Assembly: GCA_963711215.1 (NCBI GenBank)
Contig: CAVQDH010000002.1
Coordinates: 682,001 to 746,000 of the forward strand
Reading direction: 5' to 3'
From: WHUA01 sp963711215
GTDB lineage: Bacteria > Pseudomonadota > Alphaproteobacteria > UBA8366
DNA length: 64,000 nucleotides
In this document: in pieces, positions 45,633 to 55,192 of the stretch
Layout: the number at the start of each line of letters is the position of its first letter
Position numbering within the stretch: position 1 is the first letter of the stretch
Position numbers and translations under genes: made by a program
The notes under the pieces: generated by a model
Database searches by the model: none
Seen by the model: only the letters and a program-made list of their open reading frames with translations
Told to the model about the DNA's origin: nothing

Positions 45633-46184
45633 CTAGCCGCCGCTCGAGGTGGTCTTGAGGTGGTCGACGACTTGCGCGACGCCCTGCGTCTGCTTGATCA
45701 CCGCGAGGGCCCGGTTGTGCTCCCATTCCGACTTGGCCTGACCGAAGACGTAAGCAACGCCGTTCGTGACGCGCCAGCTGAGTGTCGGCATCTGGGCGCC
45801 GAACACGTCGTGCATGGCTTTGCTGATCTGCCGCTCGACCAGCAGGTCGCCCGCGATGCGCTTGATGTCGTCGGTCGGGCCGACATAGATCTCGTTGATG
45901 ACGGTCTGGATGCCGGGAACGCTGCGCACCAGGGCCGATGCTTTCGCCTTCTCCTGCAGGGTCGTGACGCGGCCGGTCAGCAGCGCGTCGCCGCCGATCA
46001 CGTCGAGCCGGATATCGGCGAAAAAGGCGGCGCGGGCATCGAGGGCGCGGCTGATCACCGACTGCCTGAGCGCGCGATCGGACGGCGGCTCTTCACCGTT
46101 CGTCTGGGCCGCGCCCGACGTATGGGCGGCACCGGCAAGCAGCAATGCGGCGCTGAACAAGATCATGGCCTTGCCGGGTCTCAT
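45633..46184 (-). CDS. BON domain periplasmic protein (OsmY-like)
   Basis: A 183-residue secreted protein. The signal peptide is AMILFSAALLLAGAAHTSGA. Two BON repeats follow: DIRLDVIGGDALLTGRVTTL with VRSVPGIQTVINEIYV, and TLSWRVTNGVAYVFGQAKSE with IKQTQGVAQVVDHL. BON domains bind phospholipid surfaces, and such proteins support envelope integrity under stress. ATG 46184 is chosen because it starts the signal peptide. It lies 63 bases downstream of the acyl-CoA ligase stop on the same strand. Confidence 0.86.
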   Translation of the reverse strand: MRPGKAMILFSAALLLAGAAHTSGAAQTNGEEPPSDRALRQSVISRALDARAAFFADIRLDVIGGDALLTGRVTTLQEKAKASALVRSVPGIQTVINEIYVGPTDDIKRIAGDLLVERQISKAMHDVFGAQMPTLSWRVTNGVAYVFGQAKSEWEHNRALAVIKQTQGVAQVVDHLKTTSSGG

Positions 46185-46247
46185 GTCTCTGCGGATACCG
46201 TTCTCGTCATTGTGGCCTTGTGCGTCGCCGGCAGGCCGGGGCATCGG

Positions 46248-48044
46248 TCACCGGCCATAGAGCCGTTCCAGCGCGTCGCGGTACCGGTTGGTGATGACAT
46301 GCCGCCGGAGCTTCAGCGTGGGGGTCATCATCTCGTTCTCGATGGTGAACGCTTCCGGAGCGACCATGATCCGCCGCACCCGCTCGATCACCGACAGGTT
46401 GGCGTTGACGCGTTCGACCGCGTCGTACAGCGCCTTGTGGAGCGCCTCGTCCTGCGCCGCGCCGGCGAGGTTCGCGCTCTTTCCGTTGCGCTTCGACCAG
46501 CCGGCCAGGAAGTCGGCATCGGGCACGACGATGGCGACGAGATGGGGCCGCTTGTCGCCATATACCATGGCCTGGCCGATTTCGGGCGCCGCCGTCAGCA
46601 TGCCCTCGACGCGCGCCGGCGACAGGTTGTCGCCGCCCGAATTGACGATGATGTCCTTCTTGCGGTCGGTGATCTCGATATAGCCATCCTCGTCGAAGCG
46701 GCCGATATCGCCGGTGTGCAGCCACCCGTCGCGGATCGCTTCCGCTGTCGCCTTGGGATTGTTCCAGTAGCCCTGCATCACGAGCTCGCCGCGCACGAGG
46801 ATCTCGCCGTCGTCGGCGATCTTCACATCGACGCCGGGAAAGGGCGGACCGACCGTCCGCAGCTTGTTCCGGGGAAAGAGATTGCAGCTGACGACAGGGG
46901 CCGATTCCGTCTGGCCGTAGCCCTGCAGGATGCGCAGGCCGAGCGCCACGAAGAATAAGCCGATATCGTAGTTGAGCGGCGCGCCGCCGGACACGAAAGC
47001 CTTGAGCCGCCCGCCGAAACGCTCGTGCACCTTCTTCCGAACGAGGCGGTCGAGCAGGGCGTTTTCCGCGCGCTCCCACAGGGACAGGCTCTCCGGGCTC
47101 TCGTAGGCTTTCCGTCCGAGGCGGATCGCCTCTTCGAACAGGAAGCGCTTCAGCCCGCCGGCTCGCTCGACGCCGTGACGGATGCGCGCATGCATGACTT
47201 CATAAAGCCGCGGCACCGCGGTCATGACGGTCGGCCTCACCTCGGCGAGATTGGCCGTCAGCTTGTCGATGCCTTCCGCGTAATAGATCTGCGCGCCGAT
47301 GGCGACGGGGAGGAACTGGCCCGCCGTGTGCTCGTAGGCGTGCGACAGCGGCAGGAAGGAGAGGAACACCTCGGCGTGATCCTCGAACTGCGGCAGGCGG
47401 CGCAGCAGGTCCTCCGCCCCCATGCAATTACACAGGATGGCGCCGTGGCTGAGCATCACCCCCTTGGGCTTCCCCGAAGTGCCGGAGGTGTAAATGATGC
47501 AGCAGGTGTCGGTGCGGGCGATCTGGCTGGCCGTGCAGGGCGGGAGCGGGGCGCTCCGGCCGTCCTGCAGCAGGCTGGCCCAAGCGACGACGCGCACGCC
47601 TGCGGGGGTTGGCATCGCCGGCGGCTCGATCGCGATCACATGGTCGACGCCCGCGGTCCGGGCGGCGGCCGGAAGAAGCGCCTCGGCCAGCGCCGCGGTC
47701 GAGACGATGGCGCATTTCGAGCCGCTGTCCGACAGGATGTGGAGATGGTCGCTGATCGTGTTGGTCGTATAGGCCGGTACGGTGATCGCGCCGGCCGTCA
47801 TGATCGCAAGGTCCGCAATCAGCCATTCCGGTCGGTTCTCGGCGACCAGGGTGACCCGGTCCCCCTTGCCGACGCCGAGCCCGCGCAGGCCGGCCGCCAG
47901 CGCGCGCGCCTGCTCCGCCACGTCTTTCCAGGTAAGCGCATGCCACGCCTTGGACTGCTTGCGCCAGAGGAACGGTTGGTCGCCATACCGTTCCGCCTGG
48001 GCGTAGAACATCGTCGGCAGGCTGCGAATCTCCTGATAATTCAT
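46248..48044 (-). CDS. Long-chain fatty-acid-CoA ligase (AMP-forming)
   Basis: A 598-residue AMP-forming ligase. It shows CCIIYTSGTSGKPKGVMLSH (P-loop A3), ILQGYGQTESAPVVSCNL (A5), GWLHTGDIGRFDEDGYIEI (A7) and ITDRKKDIIVNSGGDNLSPA (A8). Its length and C-terminal lid place it in the FadD15/ACSL-like group that activates long or very long acids. ATG 48044 begins the conserved N-terminus; a G-rich patch lies about 13 bases upstream, and alternative starts extend further upstream. It precedes the BON gene. Confidence 0.9.
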   Translation of the reverse strand: MNYQEIRSLPTMFYAQAERYGDQPFLWRKQSKAWHALTWKDVAEQARALAAGLRGLGVGKGDRVTLVAENRPEWLIADLAIMTAGAITVPAYTTNTISDHLHILSDSGSKCAIVSTAALAEALLPAAARTAGVDHVIAIEPPAMPTPAGVRVVAWASLLQDGRSAPLPPCTASQIARTDTCCIIYTSGTSGKPKGVMLSHGAILCNCMGAEDLLRRLPQFEDHAEVFLSFLPLSHAYEHTAGQFLPVAIGAQIYYAEGIDKLTANLAEVRPTVMTAVPRLYEVMHARIRHGVERAGGLKRFLFEEAIRLGRKAYESPESLSLWERAENALLDRLVRKKVHERFGGRLKAFVSGGAPLNYDIGLFFVALGLRILQGYGQTESAPVVSCNLFPRNKLRTVGPPFPGVDVKIADDGEILVRGELVMQGYWNNPKATAEAIRDGWLHTGDIGRFDEDGYIEITDRKKDIIVNSGGDNLSPARVEGMLTAAPEIGQAMVYGDKRPHLVAIVVPDADFLAGWSKRNGKSANLAGAAQDEALHKALYDAVERVNANLSVIERVRRIMVAPEAFTIENEMMTPTLKLRRHVITNRYRDALERLYGR

Positions 48045-48415
48045 CGCTCTGACTACGTCCCCCCGCGAGGCTCTTGTTCGGCGCCGCATGAATGAATCAT
48101 AGAGCATCATGCGTTTCAGTGTGGTAAACGAGCATGTCTCCACTCTGACCGCGCTATGGCCTCATGCCGTCGTGCCGGCCTTCGTCGCCGTCTTCCGGCA
48201 ATACCCAAAATAAATCTATTGATTCCGAAATATAAAGTCACGGATACAATGAATAAGAGAATAACGGTATTCATCAAATATTTTACATTATTCAGTAACC
48301 GTACTGCCATTCGGCGGCACGATCTGGCCGGCGCGCGGTATTTGAGTCGTGACGTATTGTTGCCCTGGCTGTATGTCAGGCGGCTTTGTCCAACGAGTGC
48401 TGGAGGTCTCGGCGC
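48045..48415. promoter_or_regulatory. Divergent intergenic region with an AT-rich core
   Basis: A 371-base gap between the acyl-CoA ligase gene and a divergent hydrolase gene. The stretch 48202-48305 is strikingly AT-rich in a GC-rich window and contains several TATA-like strings (AAATATAAAG, AATATTTTAC), consistent with promoters or a regulator-binding site. I see no clear dyad, ORF or RNA gene. Confidence 0.4.
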
Positions 48416-49225
48416 GTGACCCGCATCGATCTGGAAAGGCTGGAGCTGATTACGCGCCGGGCGCCCGAGCCCGCGCGGGCGACGCCCTTGCTTTTCATTC
48501 ATGGCGCCTTTGCGGGGGCGTGGTGCTGGGACGAATTTTTTCTACCGTGGTTTGCCGAGCAGGGCTACACCGCCCATGCGCTCAGTCTGCGGGGGCATGG
48601 CGCCAGCGACGGCCGCGAGGGTCTGAACGACAGCTCGATTGCCGACTATGTCGACGACGTGGTCCAGGCGGTCGAGCGGATGCCGGTGCCGCCGCTGCTG
48701 ATCGGTCACTCGATGGGCGGCTTCGTGGTGCAGAAATATCTCGAGCTGGAGGAGGCCGCCGGCGCCGTGCTGATGGCCTCCGTGCCGCCGCGCGGGCTGT
48801 CCGGGCCGAGCCTGTCGATGGCGATCTGGAATCCGGCGGCGGCCTTCGGCATCGGCTCCATTCAGGCTTTCGGGCAGAGCTGGAGCTCGCCCGCGGCCAT
48901 GCAGGATGCGCTGTTCTCGTCCTCGCTCGGTGCCGACCAGGCGATGCGCCACCTTTCGCGCATGGGGCCCGAGTCGGCCCAGGCGATGGTCGACATGTTC
49001 GGCGGCGATCTGCCGAACCCGGCGAATATGAAACCCTGCCCGATGCTCGTCATGGGGGCGGCGGAAGACGCGCTCATCCCGGACACGTTCGTCCGCGCCA
49101 CCGCGCGGAGCTTTGACGCACCGCTGCACATCGTCGACGGCATCGGCCATCTGATGATGCTCGACGCGGGCTGGCAGGCGACGGCCGACGGCCTGCTGGA
49201 CTGGATGCGGCAGAACGGCTTCTAG
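48416..49225 (+). CDS. Alpha/beta fold hydrolase
   Basis: A 269-residue alpha/beta hydrolase. It shows PLLFIHGAFAGAWCWDEFF (oxyanion HG), LSLRGHGASDG, the nucleophile elbow LIGHSMGGFVVQKYL near Ser100, a likely acid at GAAEDALIPDTF, and the catalytic His in VDGIGHLMMLDAGW. GTG 48416 is chosen because TGGAGG lies about nine bases upstream. The substrate is unknown; esterase or lactonase activity is likely. Confidence 0.86.
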   Translation: MTRIDLERLELITRRAPEPARATPLLFIHGAFAGAWCWDEFFLPWFAEQGYTAHALSLRGHGASDGREGLNDSSIADYVDDVVQAVERMPVPPLLIGHSMGGFVVQKYLELEEAAGAVLMASVPPRGLSGPSLSMAIWNPAAAFGIGSIQAFGQSWSSPAAMQDALFSSSLGADQAMRHLSRMGPESAQAMVDMFGGDLPNPANMKPCPMLVMGAAEDALIPDTFVRATARSFDAPLHIVDGIGHLMMLDAGWQATADGLLDWMRQNGF

Positions 49226-49449
49226 ATTTCCCTGTCCCGCGGCCGGCTTTCTTCCCGCGCCCGCATCCGTCAAAATAAACGACTAGCTGCTATACGAATT
49301 TCTCCGAGGCCGTGCGGGTCTTTTTCCGTTAATTCGAAAACACGAGCCGGAAAGCGTCTTATGATCGAGCATCGACGCGGGCGGCAGCCGGGATGGCGGC
49401 GACGGAGAGGGGCGGCCGTACGTCCCGTCCATGAAGAGAGCGCTTGTGG

Positions 49450-50706
49450 ATGATTAACGAAAGGGGAACGGTCCTGCGCCGGGTCGGCATCATCGGCGGC
49501 GGCATCACCGGGATCAGCGCGGCGATCTTTCTGCGCCGCGACGGTCACGACGTCACCCTGTTCGATCCGGGCGATCCCGGCGCCGGCACGTCATCGGGCA
49601 ACGCGGGCGTCATCAGCACCGGCGGCATCATTCCGACCGCGACGCCCTACGTGCTGAAGCGCGTACCCAAGATGCTGCTCGATCCCTACGGCCCGTTGAC
49701 GATCCGCTGGCGCTACCTGCCGCAGATTGCGCCCTGGCTCATCAGCCTCGTGATGAACGGCGCGCCGTCGCGGGTCGAGGCGAACGCGCGCGCCAAGGCC
49801 GCCCTGCTCGACCACGCCTACGATACCTACCGCCTGCTGGCGCGCGAGACGGGGACCGAGTCCCACATCAGCCACACCGGGCTTCTTACCGTGTTCGAGA
49901 CGGACGCCGGCTGGCGGAAGGCGCAGTGGATCCTCGACCTGCTGCGCCGCTGCGGCCGCAATTTCGAGATCCTGTCGCAGGACCAGATCCGCCAGATGGA
50001 GCCCGGCCTCGCGCCGATCTTCCGGCACGCCTACCTGTTGCCGGAGAACGGCTTCATCCTGCACCCGGGCAAGCTGGTGACCGATCTGCATGCCGCGTTC
50101 CAGCGGATGGGCGGAACGATCGTCAAGCGGCCGGCGCAGCGGATCGAGCGCGTCGACGGCGTGGCGCGGCGGCTGGTGACCGACGGCGGCAGCGACGACT
50201 TCGACAGTTTCGTGATCAGCGCGGGCGCATGGTCGAAGAGCTTCCTGCGGCAGCTCGGCACGCGCGTCCTGCTCGATGCCGAGCGCGGCTATCACATCAT
50301 GCTGCCGCAGCCGGAGCCGGGGCTGCGCCGGCCGGTCAGCGTCTACGAAGACAGCATGTTCCTGTCGCCCATGCAGCATGGATTGCGGCTGACGACCGGG
50401 GTCGAGCTGGCCGGCACCGATGCGCCGCCGGACTACACGCGTGCCCGGCGGATGATCACGCGCGCCGCGAGGGCGGTCAGCAACCTCAAGCCGGAAGAGC
50501 AGAGCGCCTGGCTCGGCTTCCGCCCGTCGACGCCGAACTCGGTGCCGTTCCTCGGGCCGGTTCCCGGCGATGGGAACGTGATCTGCGCCTTCGGCGGCGG
50601 GCATATCGGCATGTCGCTCGGGCCGATCAGCGGCCGCATTGTCGCCGATCTCGTCGCCGGTCGTGATCCCGGGATCGACCTCACGCCTTATGCGGTGGAC
50701 CGATGA
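49450..50706 (+). CDS. FAD-dependent D-amino-acid dehydrogenase-like oxidoreductase (DadA family), copy 1
   Basis: A 418-residue DAO-family flavoprotein. The FAD-binding start is RVGIIGGGITGISAAIFLRR, followed by SSGNAGVISTGGIIPTATP, the DadA-like loop. Later come ILHPGKLVTDLHAAFQRMGG, LLDAERGYHIMLP, and the C-terminal FAD contact VICAFGGGHIGMSLGP. It should oxidise a D-amino acid or related amine and pass electrons to the membrane chain. Its stop overlaps the start of a clear paralogue (ATGA). The start is ATG 49450. Confidence 0.88.
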   Translation: MINERGTVLRRVGIIGGGITGISAAIFLRRDGHDVTLFDPGDPGAGTSSGNAGVISTGGIIPTATPYVLKRVPKMLLDPYGPLTIRWRYLPQIAPWLISLVMNGAPSRVEANARAKAALLDHAYDTYRLLARETGTESHISHTGLLTVFETDAGWRKAQWILDLLRRCGRNFEILSQDQIRQMEPGLAPIFRHAYLLPENGFILHPGKLVTDLHAAFQRMGGTIVKRPAQRIERVDGVARRLVTDGGSDDFDSFVISAGAWSKSFLRQLGTRVLLDAERGYHIMLPQPEPGLRRPVSVYEDSMFLSPMQHGLRLTTGVELAGTDAPPDYTRARRMITRAARAVSNLKPEEQSAWLGFRPSTPNSVPFLGPVPGDGNVICAFGGGHIGMSLGPISGRIVADLVAGRDPGIDLTPYAVDR

Positions 50707-51963
50707 ACACAGCCGTGAAACCTCAGCATATCGCCGTCATCGGCGCCGGGATGGTCGGCGTGAGCTGCGCCCATTTCCTGCAGCGCGACGGCCACCGGGT
50801 GACGATCTTCGATCCGAACGATCCCGGGTCCGGCGCTTCCTTCGGCAATGCCGGGATGATCAGTCAGAGCTCGGTGATGCCGTCGTCGACGCCGGGCCTC
50901 GTCAAGCGCATCCCGAAGATGTTGATGGACCCGCAAAGCCCGCTGGTGCTGCGCTGGCAGTATGTCCCGCGTCTTTTGCCATGGCTCGCCGGTTTCCTCG
51001 CCAATTCCGCGCGTCACCGGGTCGAGCAGAACTGCATGGCGATGGGCAACCTGTTCCATCACGTGATGGACGCCTACGACATCATCATCCGGGAGACGGG
51101 CTGCGGTGACCTCATCCAGGCGACGGGAAGCCTCAAGCTGTACGAGACGGAAGCTTCGTTCCGGGCGTCTGCCTTCCAGATGGAGATGATGGATCGCGCC
51201 GACTGCAAATACGATGTGCTCGGTTCTGACGAGATCCGGCAGCTCGAGCCGAACCTTGCGCCGATCTTCGTCCGGGGAATCTTCGTGCCGGATTCGCGCA
51301 ACATCCTCAATCCGGGGCGGCTGACCGAAACCGTCGTGCGGGCGGTGCTGACAAACGGCGGCGTGCTGCAGCGGGAGCGCGTGCAGGCGGTCGAAATCGG
51401 CGCATCGGGAACGCCCGTGCTGGTGACCGATGCCGGGCGGCATGCGGTCGACCGGGTCGTGCTGGCGGCGGGGGTGCGGTCCGGGCGCTTGGCGAAGCAG
51501 CTCGGCGCGCGCGTCGTGCTGGACGCGGAGCGCGGCTACCACATCATGCTGCCGGCGCCGGAACAGTCGATCAACCGCTACCTCCAGTTCGCCGAGCGCA
51601 ACCTGTCGCTGTCGCCCAAGGAGGGCGGGCTGCGCACGACCTCGATCGTCGAGCTGGCGAGCCCCGACGCGCCGCCGGACTATACGCGGATGCGCCGCCT
51701 GCTGCGGCATATACCCGTGGTGCTGCCGGGTGCCGTCGCGGAAGAGAAGAGCATCTGGATGGGCTGTCGCCCCTCGCTGCCGAGCAACGTTCCGGTGATC
51801 GCCCGCTCGCCGCGCCACGACAGCTGTCTTCTTCGCCTTCGGACACAGCCATCTCGGCATGACCATGGGGCCGGTGACCGGGCGGATCATCGCCGACTTG
51901 GTCGCGGGCCGCGATCCCGGCCTCGATATGGCGCCCTACGGCCCGGTGCGGCCGCTCCTATGA
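50703..51963 (+). CDS. FAD-dependent D-amino-acid dehydrogenase-like oxidoreductase, copy 2 (frameshifted)
   Basis: A tandem paralogue of the preceding gene: HIAVIGAGMVGVSCAHFLQR, FGNAGMISQSSVMPSSTPG, VVLDAERGYHIMLPAPEQ and PDAPPDYTRMRRLL. One extra T near 51825 breaks the last part. Skipping it gives DSVFFAFGHSHLGMTMGPVT, the FAD-contacting C-terminus, and a TGA at 51961. The repaired length is 419 residues, nearly equal to copy 1. The two proteins may act on different substrates or form a heteromer. The 3 prime end overlaps the convergent oxygenase-methyltransferase gene by six bases. Confidence 0.87.
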
Positions 51964-53649
51964 TCTGAGACGAAAGACGACGGTCGCGTTGGCTCGGCCG
52001 TGGCGCAGCGCCGGATGCGGATCCTGCCGGAAGATGATCGTGTCGATGGCGCCTTCGAACAGGCGTAGGATCTGCTCCGTGTTGAAGAAGACGGACAAGG
52101 TCTTGTCGCCGTCGCCGGTCTTGGCCTTGAGGCCGCCGACCGCGGTGCTGGCCTGCACGAATGCAGCGGTCTCGTCGACCAATTCGGTCGCGCAGCCGAT
52201 CGCGATATGCGCCCCTGGCCGCGCGACACGGAGGATCTCCTGCGCAGCCTTCCGGTTGTCCGCGCTGTAGGTGAGGACCCAGCCGGCGATGACGATATCG
52301 AAGCTGTCGTCATCGTACGGCATTGCATGCATATCGCCGAGGTCGACGAAATCGGAATAGGAGATGAGGTCCAGACCGGTAATGTTCTGCGGCTGTATGC
52401 CGGCCGCGATCAGCGAGAAGATTTCCGACTCGCTGCGCGGCCCGATGGTCAGGACGCACAGCTCGCGCGCGTTGCGCAGGATGTACTCGATCGCGCGCAA
52501 CGGGTAGACGAGGATCGACGGCCGGTCGACCGCTTCCATCTTTTTCAGATTGTTCAGGTTGTGCGCGAGCGTATGCGCATGCACGGAACCGCCGGCCCAA
52601 TCGAAGGTTTCGATAGCCCCGGGATCGAGGCGCTCCAGCCGTGAACGGGCGAGCATCGCCCGGATCGTCGGGATGTGCAGCAGCTCCGACGGGTTCGATC
52701 CGATGTATTGGATGACCTGGTTCCAATCCTCCTGGGTCATGTCGAGCCGGCGCGGCAGCTTGTCGGCGGTAGCGGGCGTCGGCGCGCGATCCGGCTGCGG
52801 CGGATCGGTCTGTGAAACATGAGCAGGGCGAGGCCCCACCTCTTGCGGCCGGTTGGTCAGGGCGGGCCAGTTCTTGTCGACCACGGGCCAGTTGTGATCA
52901 TCGCTCGGGACCGGGAAGAGTGAGCAGGCGTCCCGCCAAGGCATCGGGCTCGGTACGATGCAGATTTGCAGAAGATAACGGCGCGCGCGGGTTGGCCACA
53001 CGCCCCGATGGAGAATGTTCGCTGGCTCGAAGAGGATGGCCTCGCCGGTGCGCACCGGCGTCTCAAACGGGGCGTAAGGAATGGCGTGTTCGTGAGCGAG
53101 GGAGGAAAGATCGTCAAGCCGGTGGTTTATGTCGGAAAAGACATACCCGATCTCCTTGAACGCGTCGGTCGTCGGCCGGTCGAGGAACCGCGTGTTGCCG
53201 CCATGCTCCTCGCTCCCATTGAGATAGAGCAGCATCTTGAGATGCTTGGTCGGCCCGCCGTCGCAATGCCAGGCGAAGGAGATGTTGGACTCGCCTTCCG
53301 GGTCATTGCGGAAGAACCGGCACCAGAGGGGCAGATATTCGCTGCCGAAATAGCGCCAGATGCGCCGATCGACAGCATCGGTGAAAATCTTCTCCATTAG
53401 GCTGAGACGGAACAGGTGGTGGCGCAAAAACGGCGAATCAGCGTCGATCATGGTGCGCAGCTTGGCACATTCGACCGCGTTCAGGACGGGCAGGCGCTCG
53501 ACGCCGATGCGGATCAGGTCGCTCTCGAAATCGACTGGCGCGCGGCGGCAGGCTTGTTGGCAGGCGCGGTGCAGCTTGCCGTATCCGGCCTTGTCGTCAT
53601 ACAGGGCCTTGGTCCGCGTGTCGCCGCCGGGATTGAGTTTGACCTGCAT
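51958..53649 (-). CDS. Fusion of an Fe(II)/2-oxoglutarate-type oxygenase and a SAM-dependent methyltransferase
   Basis: A 563-residue single frame. Residues about 70-270 form a double-stranded beta-helix oxygenase of the phytanoyl-dioxygenase type. SFAWHCDGGPTK gives the H-x-D iron ligands, and NILHRGVWPTRARRYLLQ gives the distal His and a 2-oxoglutarate-binding Arg. A proline-rich linker near 300-330 follows. The C-terminal 230 residues are a methyltransferase: LCVLTIGPRSESEIFSLIAA, then MPYDDDSFDIVIAGWVLTYS and AAQEILRVARPGAHIAIGCA. I know no named family with this order. ATG 53649 begins the conserved part. It is divergent from the ABC1 kinase gene by 57 bases. Confidence 0.78.
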   Translation of the reverse strand: MQVKLNPGGDTRTKALYDDKAGYGKLHRACQQACRRAPVDFESDLIRIGVERLPVLNAVECAKLRTMIDADSPFLRHHLFRLSLMEKIFTDAVDRRIWRYFGSEYLPLWCRFFRNDPEGESNISFAWHCDGGPTKHLKMLLYLNGSEEHGGNTRFLDRPTTDAFKEIGYVFSDINHRLDDLSSLAHEHAIPYAPFETPVRTGEAILFEPANILHRGVWPTRARRYLLQICIVPSPMPWRDACSLFPVPSDDHNWPVVDKNWPALTNRPQEVGPRPAHVSQTDPPQPDRAPTPATADKLPRRLDMTQEDWNQVIQYIGSNPSELLHIPTIRAMLARSRLERLDPGAIETFDWAGGSVHAHTLAHNLNNLKKMEAVDRPSILVYPLRAIEYILRNARELCVLTIGPRSESEIFSLIAAGIQPQNITGLDLISYSDFVDLGDMHAMPYDDDSFDIVIAGWVLTYSADNRKAAQEILRVARPGAHIAIGCATELVDETAAFVQASTAVGGLKAKTGDGDKTLSVFFNTEQILRLFEGAIDTIIFRQDPHPALRHGRANATVVFRLRS

Positions 53650-53706
53650 CGCCCTCTCCGCGGCGCACCGTAGCAAAGTCGGACCGGCGAAACTATCTAT
53701 CTGTGA

Positions 53707-55021
53707 ATGTCTGGTGACGACAACACGGTCGGCGGGCGGGTTCGCCGCTACGCCCGGGTGGGAACGGCGGTCGGCGGCCTTGCGGCGCGGCTGGCCGGGG
53801 CCCGCTATCTCGGCCTCGATCTCGACAAGGGGCGTCATGCGCAGGACCTGACGGCGGCACTCGGCGGGCTCAAGGGCCCGCTGATGAAAGTGGCGCAGCT
53901 TCTGGCGACCATCCCCGATGCCCTGCCGGAGGAATATGTCCGTGAGCTGAAGCAGCTGCAGGCGAACGCGCCGTCCATGGGCTGGCCCTTCGTGCGCCGC
54001 CGTATGGCGGCCGAGCTCGGGCCCGACTGGCAGTCAAAATTTGCCGCCTTCGATCGGCACGCGGCGCATGCGGCCTCGCTCGGGCAGGTGCACCGGGCGC
54101 AATCGCTTGATGGCGTGGCGTTGGCCTGCAAGCTGCAATACCCCGATATGGCCTCGGCGGTGGAGGCGGACCTGACGCAGCTTGGCCTGATCTTCTCGAT
54201 CTATCAGCGCGGCGACCGCGCGATCTCGACCGGGCAGATCCACGCCGAGATCGCCGCCCGGCTGCGCGAGGAGCTCGACTACGCGCTGGAAGCCCGGCAT
54301 ATGGCGCTCTATGCCGCGATCCTCGCGGATGAGCCCGGCGTGCAGGTGCCCGAGGCGATTCCGGCGCTCTCCACGGGGCGGCTGCTGTCCATGACCTGGC
54401 TCGACGGGCGGCCGCTCATGGACTTTCGCGCCGAAGACGCCGATACCCGCAATGCGATCGCGCGCAACATGTTCCACGCTTGGTACGTCCCCTTCTACGG
54501 CTACGGCGTCATTCACGGCGATCCGCATCTCGGTAACTACGGCATCCGCCCGGACAACGGGGTGAACCTGCTGGACTTCGGCTGCGTCCGGGTCTTTCCG
54601 CCGTCCTTCGTGCGCGGCGTGATCGAGCTCTACCGGGCGCTCCGCGACGGCGACCGCGATCTCGCAGTGCATGCCTACGAGACCTGGGGCTTTCGCGACT
54701 TGCGCCACGAGGTCATCGACGTGCTGAATATCTGGGCGGAATTCGTCTACGCGCCGCTGCTCAAGGATGCGGTTGCGCGCATCCAGGATTCGGAAAGCGG
54801 CGTCTACGGCGCCCAGGTGGCGGGCCGGGTACATCGCGAACTGCGCCGGATCGGCGGCATCACGCCGCCGCGCGAGTTCGTCTTCATGGATCGCGCCGCG
54901 ATCGGGCTGGGCTCGGTCTTCATGCATCTCAAGGCGGAGATCAACTGGCACCGCCTGTTCCACGATCTGATCGACGATTTCGACGAAGCTGCGCTGGCGG
55001 CGCGCCAACAGGCTGCGCTAA
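53707..55021 (+). CDS. ABC1/UbiB/AarF family atypical kinase (3 prime end probably frameshifted)
   Basis: An ABC1-family protein. It shows GGLKGPLMKVAQLLATIPDA (KxGQ-like motif, here KVAQ), HAASLGQVHRAQSLDG (alanine-rich loop), IHGDPHLGNYGIRPD (catalytic Asp) and VNLLDFGCVRVF (metal-binding Asp). The family supports ubiquinone biosynthesis or lipid homeostasis. The raw frame runs to 55335, 143 bases into pntAA, with a tail unlike the family. One base fewer just before 55019 gives a TAA at 55019-55021 and 437 residues, a typical length, so I place the end there. The KVAQ variation is worth noting. Confidence 0.8.
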
Positions 55022-55192
55022 TCGCTGGCGGGCGTGCCGTTACCCGTGTAAAACAGGTGCGTCTTTCCGGCGCAGGCCGCGCCAATAGCCGGTTATGTAA
55101 CAATTCCCGCCTTGGCAATCCCGGTTGCAACTGGCATACGGTACCCGCGCTCTCGCCTGGCATCGGCAGATGGATCAACTTGGTAGTCCGAC

